A stretch of 64,000 nucleotides of DNA, taken from assembly GCA_019694435.1 (NCBI GenBank), contig JAIBBZ010000019.1, positions 1-64,000 of the forward strand. Reading direction: 5' to 3'. The DNA comes from Pirellulales bacterium. Its GTDB lineage: Bacteria; Planctomycetota; Planctomycetia; Pirellulales; JAEUIK01. Shown one piece after another: positions 45,590-53,896 of this stretch (position 1 is its first letter; each line of letters opens with the position of its first letter). The position numbers were made by a program, and so were the translations under genes. A model generated the notes under the pieces. The model worked only from the letters and a program-made list of their open reading frames with translations. It searched no databases and was not told the DNA's origin.

Positions 45590-45898
45590 GGGACTCCCTG
45601 CAAACACCAGAAGCCGGATCGTTGCCAAATCACAGAAGGAAGACGCAGCAGCCGCAATGGGGCTGCGTGGGGCCAGGACAGGCACGGGTGCCTGTCAGGC
45701 GCCGCTGGGCCTAGAGTTGGCCCAACGAGATGCATGTCTTCACGGGCAACTTCCGCGGGGAGTCGCGAAATACTCCGAAAAAAATGAGCCCCCAAACGAC
45801 GCGTCTTATCCTAATCCGCACACCACCCGTGTCAAGGATTTTGCCCACTGGGCCGCCAGAGGTGCTGCGGCACGGGGTTCTTCCCGCTTGGCGGTGGG
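45590..45898. other. Leader and promoter region of the beta-repeat PEP-CTERM gene
   Basis: These 309 bp between two leftward genes have no coding sequence. They hold a promoter-like pair (45809-45836, minus strand). On the minus strand a run of seven T follows GGGGCTCA near 45780-45786, without a clear stem before it. Confidence 0.45.
45809..45836 (-). promoter_or_regulatory. Candidate promoter of the beta-repeat PEP-CTERM gene
   Basis: On the minus strand TTGACA (45831-45836) and TAGGAT (45809-45814) are 16 bp apart. This predicts a leader of roughly 210 nt before the ATG at 45589. The -35 box is a full consensus match. Confidence 0.5.
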
Positions 45899-48382
45899 CT
45901 AAAACCGCACGTGGCGCTCGATGGATTCGTGCGCCGTATGGACCGAAGAAACCGGCCGAGTGGTCACTTTCTTGGCCGGCGAATCGGCGCCGTCGTGTGC
46001 TGTCCCCTCGGCTTTGACCAGGGCCTGTCGCTCACGTTGGAGCCTCTTGACCAGGCCCCGGCCGAACAAGGCCCCGACCGGACTGGCCAGGATGGCCGGC
46101 AGCAGCACCAGGTTGCCGACCAGGGCCGCGGACAGGAGCGTGATCATCATCATCCCGAATCGCTGAGTGGGCGTGAACGGGCTCAGGGCGAAGACCGACA
46201 GCCCCAGGCCGATGACCCCCCAGCTTTGATACATGGCCTGTGCACAGCCGCGGTAGGCCGACATGATGGCCTCCTTCCGCGTGGCCCCTTCGGCCAGGGC
46301 CGAACGGTGGCGCAGCATGAAGTGGACGACGTCGTCAATCGTCACGCCAAGGGCGACGGCCGGCGTCATGACGGTACCGATATCGACAATCGTGCCGGTC
46401 CAGCCCATCAGGCCAAACACGACCGCGCAAGGGAAGATGGCCGGGAAGAGCATGATCAGGCCGGCCGACCAGTCACGGACGGCGATCATCAGCACGACCA
46501 CCACGAGGGCCACGTCGGTCACGAAGCCGAAGATCAGGCCTTCGAGTAGCGAGCGCTGCGCCTTGTAGACTAGTGGTACCAGGCCCGTGTAGACGGCCGT
46601 GACCTGTTTCTTCGGGTCGTTGCCCACGGTGCCGTTGTATTCGGCCAGGATCGGGTCAACCCGGTCGCGCAACTGGCCTACGAACAGGCCGTAATCGACG
46701 TCTTCGAGCGCGGCGACGCGGGCGCTGATGCGCCACAGGTCTGTTTCGTCCTCTTCCTCGACCGAGAGGTAATCGTTGTCGATAAACTGCTGGCGGTTCG
46801 ACTCGAGGCGCTTGTTGAGCGTCTTGCGCCGCAAGACGGTCTGGCTGCGGCCGCCGAGCCCGAACTTTTCCTTCGAGGCCGCCACGATGCCCTTGGCCGT
46901 TTCTTGCTGCTTGCCCAGGTTGGGGGCAAACGTGACGGCCGACATGGCGTTGCCAACCACGTCGATTCCTTCGACGCGCCGCTGCACCAGGTCGATCAAC
47001 TGCAGCCGGCCCACCGCGTCGAGTTCACAGTCTTTCGGGAACCGCAGCACCACTTCCATGGGCACCAGCGGGCCGAGGTTCTTTTCGAGCCAGGCATAGT
47101 CGTGAATGATCTTGGCCCCCGGTGGGAACAGCCGCATCAGCTGCACCGAGGTTTGAATCGCGGTCGTGCCCCAGGCGCAGGCCCCCATCACCACGAGCGA
47201 GCCGAGGCCGGCCTGATACGGATGGCCGATGACCCATTCGGCGGCCTTTTTCCAAAACCCATAATCGAGCGGGTTCTTGACGTCATCGACGGGCTTGTCG
47301 TCGCCGCCGCGCTTCGGACGTAGTGGGAACAGCTCGAGGGTCGAGGGGAGATACAACACCAGAATCAACGTCGCAGCGACCACGCCGGCCGCCGAAAAGA
47401 CGCCGAACTGTTGAATCGGCACCAGTTCGCTGTAGGCCAAGGTCACCAGGCCCGCGGCCGTGGTGCCGGTCGCCAAGGACAGCGGCAGCGCGGCATGCGA
47501 CAGGGCCCTGGTCGGTGCGCCCTCGACGCCCTCTTCGTAAACCGTCTCGCGGTAGAAGTTGGCCAGGTGAATTGCGGCCGAGATCGCGGCCACATAGACC
47601 AGCGACGGCATGGTGAGCGTGATCGCGTTGACCGAATGGCCCGTGTACCAGACGATCGCCAGGCTGGCCGCGGCCGACATCAGGCCGGCCATGAACACCA
47701 TGATCACCAGACGCGGGCTGCGCAGGCACCACCAGGAGACGGCCAGGCCGATCACGCCGGCCAGGCCTGCCAGGCGGAACAGGCTCTGCTGCCCGGCTTC
47801 GTCGAGCGCGACATTATCAACCGGCGGACCGCCCATGTGGATCGTCGCCGCCGGCACGGCGCACTCTTCGATCGCGATCCGCTTGATTTCGGTCAGCGGT
47901 TTGAGCGGGGACGCAGGCTCGTTGAGCAACTTGCGGGCCGCTTCGGTCAGCGTGATCACCGCGCAAGTCTGCTTGTGGTCGGGGCCGATCAGCAGGCCTT
48001 CGAGCCGCTTGAACGCCTCGGCGGCTTCGAGCCGCGTCGGGTCGGATTGCAGGCGATCGAGCAGCGCTTTGCCGGTGATCACTTCCTGGCAGATTTTGAC
48101 CTCGCCGGGCTCGACGTGCGTCAGCTTCTTGACGAACGTGTCGAGCCGGGTGTCGTCGATCGTGCAGCCTTCCCAGGAGATCATCACGAACTGCTGGCCG
48201 GCGAAGTGCTTGAGGAACCAATTAAAATCGACGGTTTCCTGGTAGCCTGCCGGCAACCATTCCTTGACGTCGTTGTGATTGGTCATCAGGGCGCGCCGCG
48301 CGCCGCCCAAGATGAGCGGCGAGAGAAAAGCGACGAGCACCAGAATCGGCAGGGCGAACCGGCTGTAGAACGTGCGCTTCAT
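45899..48382 (-). CDS. RND-superfamily exporter (MMPL-like)
   Basis: This 827-residue membrane protein shows the duplicated RND layout. Each half has one helix, a large extracytoplasmic loop, then a cluster of five helices. Half one has its cluster near residues 205-355 (LAGLAGVIGLAVSWWCL; ITLTMPSLVYVAAISAAIHL). Half two starts near 390 and has its cluster near 625-790 (TVMTPAVALGVTIDDVVHFM with the typical DDxxH-like motif). Members move lipids, hopanoids or hydrophobic drugs. A charged tail of about 45 residues ends the protein. No membrane-fusion or outer-membrane partner is adjacent. The gene is divergent from the first MFS gene. Cargo is unknown. Confidence 0.85.
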   Translation of the reverse strand: MKRTFYSRFALPILVLVAFLSPLILGGARRALMTNHNDVKEWLPAGYQETVDFNWFLKHFAGQQFVMISWEGCTIDDTRLDTFVKKLTHVEPGEVKICQEVITGKALLDRLQSDPTRLEAAEAFKRLEGLLIGPDHKQTCAVITLTEAARKLLNEPASPLKPLTEIKRIAIEECAVPAATIHMGGPPVDNVALDEAGQQSLFRLAGLAGVIGLAVSWWCLRSPRLVIMVFMAGLMSAAASLAIVWYTGHSVNAITLTMPSLVYVAAISAAIHLANFYRETVYEEGVEGAPTRALSHAALPLSLATGTTAAGLVTLAYSELVPIQQFGVFSAAGVVAATLILVLYLPSTLELFPLRPKRGGDDKPVDDVKNPLDYGFWKKAAEWVIGHPYQAGLGSLVVMGACAWGTTAIQTSVQLMRLFPPGAKIIHDYAWLEKNLGPLVPMEVVLRFPKDCELDAVGRLQLIDLVQRRVEGIDVVGNAMSAVTFAPNLGKQQETAKGIVAASKEKFGLGGRSQTVLRRKTLNKRLESNRQQFIDNDYLSVEEEDETDLWRISARVAALEDVDYGLFVGQLRDRVDPILAEYNGTVGNDPKKQVTAVYTGLVPLVYKAQRSLLEGLIFGFVTDVALVVVVLMIAVRDWSAGLIMLFPAIFPCAVVFGLMGWTGTIVDIGTVMTPAVALGVTIDDVVHFMLRHRSALAEGATRKEAIMSAYRGCAQAMYQSWGVIGLGLSVFALSPFTPTQRFGMMMITLLSAALVGNLVLLPAILASPVGALFGRGLVKRLQRERQALVKAEGTAHDGADSPAKKVTTRPVSSVHTAHESIERHVRF

Positions 48383-48925
48383 GGGGTATGCCGCCAGTTC
48401 CGGACGCGCGCCCGAGCGTCGCGAGGACGCGCGTTTGCGCGCACGACGAGGTCGCGTGCGATCGTGCCGGAGGCCGTTAAAGGGTGGGATGTGTTGCGTG
48501 CGACTTGCATCTGCCTAAGTGCTTGCAGTGCAAGGAGCACGCGTTCAAGCCTATCGGGTGGCGTCTCCCTCGTCTACTCAGTTCGGAGACCGGCCGGCGT
48601 TAACTCCAGTGCACTCGTTTGAACCGTCGTTCCTTGTGCAACCGGAAAGGTCGTGCGTATCGCTCCGTGGCCGCAGGGTCGATCCAGCTTGCCATGTTGC
48701 GCGCCGCACGCGTCGGCCGTGTGCTTTCTCCGCGATTGAGCAGCAGTCCGCCCAAGGCAGGCTTGCCGTCTGCTTGTTCCAGCGTAATTGGCGGCGCGCT
48801 GTTACGCGCGCTGCCCACTTTGCCGCGATCGCTGGCCTGGCGCGGCTTGCTGGCGTCCGGCGGCACTTCTATCCTGGGCCGGGTTCTTGGGACTCTCCGA
48901 CGCGGTGTGCAAGGGTGGACAAGCA
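48383..48925. other. Divergent intergenic region between RND and MFS genes
   Basis: About 540 bp with no convincing gene. Open frames here continue into the MFS gene in other frames and lack family character. Promoters of both flanking genes should lie here; I found no clear hexamer pair. Confidence 0.4.
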
Positions 48926-50290
48926 ATGAGCGAAGCGGCATCGAAGCGACCTTGGTGGCACGAGCTGAACCGCTATCACTGGTTCGTACTGGTCGTTGCC
49001 GCGCTCGGCTGGCTGTTCGACACGATGGACCAGCAGTTGTTCGCCCTGGCCCGCACGCCGGCGATGCAAGAGCTCCTTTCGACCGCTTCGCCGGGTGGGC
49101 GCGTGCCGGCGGCCAAATCCGTGGTGGATGCCGCAGCGGCCAATGCCACGGCAGTGTTTCTGATCGGGTGGGCCACCGGCGGTATCGCGTTCGGCATTCT
49201 CGGGGACCGCATCGGCCGCGCCCGGACGATGTTGTTGACCATCCTTGTCTACTCGGTCTGTACAGGATTCAGCGCGCTATCGAGCGGCTATTACGACTTC
49301 TTGGCGTGGCGGTTTCTGACCGGGCTCGGTGTCGGCGGCGAATTCGCTGTCGGTGTGTCGCTCGTGGCCGAGGTGATGCCTGCCCGCGCGCGGCCTTACG
49401 CCTTGGGCTTGCTCCAGGCCCTGTCGGCTGTCGGCAATATCTCCGCGGCGCTCATCAATATTGGGCTGGGCTACCTCGACAAGAGCGGGCAATTAGGTGA
49501 ATTTTCGGCCTGGCGCGTGATGTTCGTAATTGGCACGGTGCCGGCCCTCCTGGCGCTCGTCATCCGCCGGCGACTCAAAGAGCCCGAGGCCTGGCAAACG
49601 TCCGTGGGTAAACACCAAGATCGTGGCAACCTGGGAGAACTGTTTGGCCCCCAATGGCAGCGACGCGCCGTGGGGGGCGTGTTCTTGGCGTCGGCGGGCG
49701 TGATCGGGTTGTGGGGTATCGGGTTCTTTAGTTTTGACCTGCTGCGCAGCGTGTTTACCAAGCAGCTCGAGGCTCAGGGCATTGATCCCGTGCAGGCCAA
49801 GGGGCAGGTGTCGATCATGGTCGGCGTGACATCCATCATGCAGAACCTCGGCGGGTTCCTGGGGATCTATGCGTTTACCTACCTGACCGGAGTGATGGGG
49901 CGGCGCCCCGCGTTTGCGTTGTCGTTTGTCGCCGCCACGGGCGCCACGGCGCTGGTGTTCAGCTCGATCAATGATTTCTATTGGGACGTGTTCTGGATGA
50001 TCCCGTTGATGGGCTTCTGCCAGTTGGCGCTCTTCGGCGGCTACGCGATTTACTTTCCCGAGCTGTTTCCCACGCGGCTGCGCAGCACGGGCACGTCGTT
50101 CTGCTACAACGTGGGCCGCTTCGTGGCGGCCGTGGGTCCCTTTGTGTTCGGCACGCTGACCAGTAGCGTGTTTGCCGACAAGGCCGAGCCGGCGCGCTGG
50201 GCCGGCGTGACGATGTGCTCGGTGTTCCTGCTCGGGCTGCTCGTGCTGCCGCTGTTGCCCGAGACCAAGGACCGGCCGCTGCCGGAATGA
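48926..50290 (+). CDS. MFS transporter, organic acid:H+ symporter-like
   Basis: This 454-residue carrier has about 12 predicted helices. It shows the family loop motif GDRIGRARTM between helices 2 and 3, FLTGLGVGGEFAVGVSLVAE, and a C-terminal ELFPTRLRSTGTSFCYNVGR. These fit the aromatic/organic-acid and sugar-acid symporter branch. WLFDTMDQQLFALA in helix 1 carries the Asp typical of proton-coupled members. The start is ATG at 48926. It is clearly related to the MFS gene at 53896 (shared C-terminal motif and PETxxRPLP ending). A MITE-like element begins 4 bp after its stop. Substrate is unassigned. Confidence 0.88.
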   Translation: MSEAASKRPWWHELNRYHWFVLVVAALGWLFDTMDQQLFALARTPAMQELLSTASPGGRVPAAKSVVDAAAANATAVFLIGWATGGIAFGILGDRIGRARTMLLTILVYSVCTGFSALSSGYYDFLAWRFLTGLGVGGEFAVGVSLVAEVMPARARPYALGLLQALSAVGNISAALINIGLGYLDKSGQLGEFSAWRVMFVIGTVPALLALVIRRRLKEPEAWQTSVGKHQDRGNLGELFGPQWQRRAVGGVFLASAGVIGLWGIGFFSFDLLRSVFTKQLEAQGIDPVQAKGQVSIMVGVTSIMQNLGGFLGIYAFTYLTGVMGRRPAFALSFVAATGATALVFSSINDFYWDVFWMIPLMGFCQLALFGGYAIYFPELFPTRLRSTGTSFCYNVGRFVAAVGPFVFGTLTSSVFADKAEPARWAGVTMCSVFLLGLLVLPLLPETKDRPLPE

Positions 50291-50293
50291 GGC

Positions 50294-50448
50294 TAACAGC
50301 TCGTTGAAGAATGCCGTCAGGGCATTCTTCAACCTCGCCAGGCGCGGAGCTGAGCTCCGCGCGGCTCGCAAAACAGCGACTTACGTCGCCAATTGGCGAT
50401 CGCATCCTTGCGATCCAGCAGCCCGCTGATGACTTCAACGGGCTGCTA
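50294..50448. mobile_element. MITE-like element with terminal inverted repeats
   Basis: A 155-bp element has 16-bp terminal inverted repeats: TAACAGCTCGTTGAAG (50294-50309) and, on the minus strand, TAGCAGCCCGTTGAAG (50433-50448), matching at 14 of 16 positions. Inside are a 12-bp perfect hairpin (50304-50332), a 10-bp palindrome (50342-50362) and a 9-bp inverted repeat (50417-50447). It has no coding capacity. It fills the gap between two convergent genes. Its right end supplies the TAG stop codon of the DAACS gene. The hairpins may also stop transcription from both sides. No clear target duplication beyond a possible CTA is seen. Confidence 0.55.
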
Positions 50449-51798
50449 GGCGGCCGGCGCAGGTTCCGGTTCCGGCTCTTCGGCGGCGACGCACGCCGCG
50501 AGCGTCAGGTCGCCGGTCACGTTGAGTACCGTGCGGCACATGTCCAACACGCGATCGACCCCCAGGATGATCGCGATGCCTTCGCCTGGCACGCCGATCG
50601 AGCGCAGGACGACGACGATCAAGGGGAGCGATCCGCCCGGTACGCCGGCCGTCCCTACGCCGGCCAGGACCGACATCAGCACGACGGTCAACTGCTGCGG
50701 CAGCGTTAGCTCGACGCCGAACACCTGGGCCAGGAACAGCACCACGACCCCTTCGTACAAAGCCGTGCCGTTTTGATTGGCGGTCGAGCCGACGGTGAGC
50801 ACGAACCGGGCGATCTCCGGCGGGATGCGCAGGTTCTCCTGCGCCACGCGCAAGGCCGTCGGCAGCGTGGCGTTCGACGACGACGTGGCAAAGGCCGTGA
50901 GCATCGCGTCCGAGGCTTCGCGGAAGAACTGGCGCGGGCTGCGACGCGCGAAGATCCACAGCGTCAGCGAGTAGACGACGAACAACTGGATCGACAGCCC
51001 GATGAGCACCGTGGCCACGAACCAGATCAAGGTGACGAGCACTTCGCCGCCGATTCGCAGGACGAGCGCGAACATCAGGCAGGCCACGCCATAGGGCGCC
51101 AGCCACATGGCCCAGCCGATGATCGTCATGGTGACGTCGAAGATCCCTTCGAGCACGGCCACCAAGGGCATCCGGCGCTCGTCGGACAAGGTCGACAGCG
51201 CCACCCCGCACAACAGCGCGAAGCACATCACGGCCAGCATGCCGTTGCCCTTCGAGCTGCCGTCGAGGGCGCCGACCATTTCCTGCAAGGGATTCTCGGG
51301 AATCAGGTCGAGCAAGATCTGCGAGAGCGGCTTGGCCTTTTTGGCGCTTTCGACCGCGCCGGTCGCCGAGGCTGAATAGAGCGTCTGCAATTGCTCGCGG
51401 CGCTCGGGCGCGAGCCGATCGCCGGGGCGAATCAGATTCACGGCCGTCAGTCCGATGACGACCGACAGCCCGGAGAGCAACAGCGTGAACAAAAGCGAGC
51501 GAATCCCGACGCGCCCCAGTCGGCGGACGTCGCCCAGGCCGAGTACGCCGAGCACCAGCGCCGAGAACACCAGGGGGACGACGACCGACAACACCAGTCG
51601 CAAGAACACCTTCCCCAACGGTTCGGCGACGTTGGCCGCAAACCATTCGAGTCGCGTCGGTTCGTCCGTCGCCGCCGCGGACTGGGCGTCCCAGGCATTC
51701 GCCGCGACGCCCAGCAAGGCGCCGACGACGAGGCCCAAGAGGATTTTCGTGTGCAGCGGCATGCCGCGACGTGGTGATGAGGTCGTGACTTCAGTCAT
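50446..51798 (-). CDS. Dicarboxylate/amino acid:cation symporter (DAACS family)
   Basis: This 450-residue symporter imports dicarboxylates or acidic amino acids with Na+ or H+. Signature motifs are complete: serine-rich SSSNATLP (hairpin 1), the helix-7 TVGSTANQNGTALYE corresponding to the NMDGT sodium site, AGVGTAGVPGGSLPL (hairpin 2), and GVDRVLDMCRTVLNVTGD (helix 8). The ATG at 51798 directly precedes the conserved part; an in-frame TTG at 51870 could add 24 residues. The protein ends in a Glu/Pro/Ala-rich tail. Its stop codon lies within the terminal repeat of a MITE-like element. Confidence 0.92.
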   Translation of the reverse strand: MTEVTTSSPRRGMPLHTKILLGLVVGALLGVAANAWDAQSAAATDEPTRLEWFAANVAEPLGKVFLRLVLSVVVPLVFSALVLGVLGLGDVRRLGRVGIRSLLFTLLLSGLSVVIGLTAVNLIRPGDRLAPERREQLQTLYSASATGAVESAKKAKPLSQILLDLIPENPLQEMVGALDGSSKGNGMLAVMCFALLCGVALSTLSDERRMPLVAVLEGIFDVTMTIIGWAMWLAPYGVACLMFALVLRIGGEVLVTLIWFVATVLIGLSIQLFVVYSLTLWIFARRSPRQFFREASDAMLTAFATSSSNATLPTALRVAQENLRIPPEIARFVLTVGSTANQNGTALYEGVVVLFLAQVFGVELTLPQQLTVVLMSVLAGVGTAGVPGGSLPLIVVVLRSIGVPGEGIAIILGVDRVLDMCRTVLNVTGDLTLAACVAAEEPEPEPAPAA

Positions 51799-51950
51799 GC
51801 GCGGCTCGACATCGGGCGGACAAAGACGCTCACGGTGCTCGATTGTGGCCGGGTTGGCCGGCTGACTCAACCGCGAGTTGTCCGGACATCCTTTGCGAGC
51901 GGCGCCACGAGGGGCTATCCTGCTGCCGCCACGAGCCCTGAGCAGTTGTC

Positions 51951-52259
51951 ATGAGCGAGCCGCGCGAAGATCCCGTTGTTACGCAAGGACGTCGCGAGAT
52001 GCTGTTCTCGCTGGTGATGACCTTTGCGGCGATGGGCTACTCGATCACCTACTGTGTGCGCCATGGGTACCGGCGTTCGATCGATGATTTGACGTTTGTG
52101 CTGGGCTTTCCCGATTGGGTGTTCTGGGGCATCGTCGTGCCTTGGCTCGTCTGCGTGGCCGTGGGCATCTGGATGGCGTTCTTTTTCATCGGCGATGCGC
52201 CGTTCGAGGACGGCGAAGTGATCGGCGACGAGAAGTCCGGCGAGGCGCCCCGGCAATGA
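51951..52259 (+). CDS. DUF997/YhdT-like small membrane protein
   Basis: This 102-residue protein has two membrane spans (MLFSLVMTFAAMGYSITYCV; WVFWGIVVPWLVCVAVGIWM) separated by a short loop containing LTFVLGFPDWVF. This fits the DUF997/YhdT family, which sits next to sodium:solute symporters (as yhdT with panF) and is thought to be a small partner. Its stop overlaps the symporter start as ATGA, so the pair is translationally coupled. Confidence 0.8.
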   Translation: MSEPREDPVVTQGRREMLFSLVMTFAAMGYSITYCVRHGYRRSIDDLTFVLGFPDWVFWGIVVPWLVCVAVGIWMAFFFIGDAPFEDGEVIGDEKSGEAPRQ

Positions 52260-53896
52260 ACGATCCCCAGATGACCGGCGGCGTCGGTACCCTGGCAGCG
52301 CTGGGTGTCGTGATCCTGGCCTCGATCTGGCTGGGTGCCATGGCGCAACGGGCCGTCGAACGCGGCTCGTTTCTCAGCGGCTATTTTCTCGGCAACCGGG
52401 GGTTGGGGGCCTGGGCGATGGCGCTGACGGCCACCGTGCAAAGCGGGGGCACCTTCATGGGGTTCCCCTCGTTTGTCTATGCCCACGGCTGGATCGTCGC
52501 CCTGTGGATTGCCGGCTACATGATGGTGCCGATTACGGGCTTTGCGGTGATTGGCAAACGCATGGCCCAGCTCTCGCGCCGCAGCGGTGCGCTGACCGTC
52601 CCCGACCTGCTGCGCGAACGCTTCGCCAGCCCCATCGTGGGCCTGGCCGCGTCGCTGTTGATCATGCTGTTTCTCTCGTTCGTCATGATCGCCCAGTTCA
52701 AGGCGGGGGCGCTGGTGATGAAGCTCTCCTGGCCGGGTACGGGCGCCATGGCTCTGAACGAGGCCGAGGGCCAGATCGACTTGCCCTATTACATCGGGCT
52801 GGCCGTGTTCTCGCTGACCGTGATCGGCTACACGATGTTCGGCGGCTTCCTGGCTTCGGTCTGGACCGACCTGTTCCAGAGCGTGCTGATGGGGATCGGC
52901 GTGGTGATCTTGTTGGTGCTCGTCGTGCCGGCGGCCGGCGGGCTCGAACACGCGACGCGCGTGGCGGTCGAACATACCGGCCCGGAATACGCCTGCGGGC
53001 CTGGCTACGATCCACACCCGCAGGCCGGCGTCTCGCGGCAGTTTCTCACGCCGGGGTTGGCCATCTCGATGTTCTGTCTGTGGGTGTTCAGCGGGGTGGG
53101 CGCGCCGGCCGGCATCGTCCGTGTCATGGCGACCCGCGACACGCAAACCTTGCGGCGCAGCGTGTTCCTGTTGTCGCTGTACAACCTGCTGATCTACCTG
53201 CCGCTGATTGCGATTTGCATTTGCGCGCGGTCCGTCATGCCCGACTTGGCCAAGAGCGACGAAGTGATTCCGCGCATGGCGCTGTGGGCGACACGCGACT
53301 TGCCGGCCGGGTCGTTCGTGGCGGGCCTGATCCTGGCTGCGCCGTTTGGCGCCGTGATGGCCACGGTCAGCTCGTACCTCGTCGTGATCAGCTCGGGACT
53401 GGTACGCGACATCTATCAGCGATTCGTGCATCACGAGGCCAACGAAGAGACGATTCGCCGGCTGACCTATGCGACGATGATCGTCGTCGGCACGATTGCC
53501 ATCGTGGCCAATATCCGCCCGGTCGAATACCTGCAAGCGATCGTCGTGTTCAGCGGCGGCGGCATGGGCGCGTCGTTCCTCGTGGCGGCGCTGATGGCCG
53601 CCTATTGGCGCCGCGCGACGGCCGCCGGCGTGTTGGCGGCCATGCTGGCCGGTGCCGGCAGCGTAATCGCGCTGACCGCCATGGGCTGGTTTCGCCCGGA
53701 CCCCTTGATCGGCGCCGTGACCAAGTTTCGGCCGTACTTTTGGTGCGGCTTCGATCCGGTTGTCTGGGGATTGCTGTTCTCGCTGGCCGCGGGCGTCGTC
53801 GTGAGCATGCTGACCCGGCCCCCTGCGCCGGCACACGTGGCGCGGTTCTTCGATCGGCTCGATGCGCCTCCGTCTCCTGCTGCGAGCGACTTGTAA
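52256..53896 (+). CDS. Sodium:solute symporter family protein
   Basis: This 546-residue carrier has about 13 helices and belongs to the SSS family (pantothenate/proline/acetate type). The N-terminal FLSGYFLGNRGLGAWAMALT and TVQSGGTFMGFPSFVYAHGW match the conserved first helices. GYTMFGGFLASVWTDLFQSV and APFGAVMATVSSYLVVISSG match the sodium-site region. It starts by ATGA overlap with the DUF997 gene and ends by TAATG overlap with the following MFS gene. The organisation resembles yhdT-panF, but the substrate is not fixed by sequence. Confidence 0.9.
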   Translation: MNDPQMTGGVGTLAALGVVILASIWLGAMAQRAVERGSFLSGYFLGNRGLGAWAMALTATVQSGGTFMGFPSFVYAHGWIVALWIAGYMMVPITGFAVIGKRMAQLSRRSGALTVPDLLRERFASPIVGLAASLLIMLFLSFVMIAQFKAGALVMKLSWPGTGAMALNEAEGQIDLPYYIGLAVFSLTVIGYTMFGGFLASVWTDLFQSVLMGIGVVILLVLVVPAAGGLEHATRVAVEHTGPEYACGPGYDPHPQAGVSRQFLTPGLAISMFCLWVFSGVGAPAGIVRVMATRDTQTLRRSVFLLSLYNLLIYLPLIAICICARSVMPDLAKSDEVIPRMALWATRDLPAGSFVAGLILAAPFGAVMATVSSYLVVISSGLVRDIYQRFVHHEANEETIRRLTYATMIVVGTIAIVANIRPVEYLQAIVVFSGGGMGASFLVAALMAAYWRRATAAGVLAAMLAGAGSVIALTAMGWFRPDPLIGAVTKFRPYFWCGFDPVVWGLLFSLAAGVVVSMLTRPPAPAHVARFFDRLDAPPSPAASDL

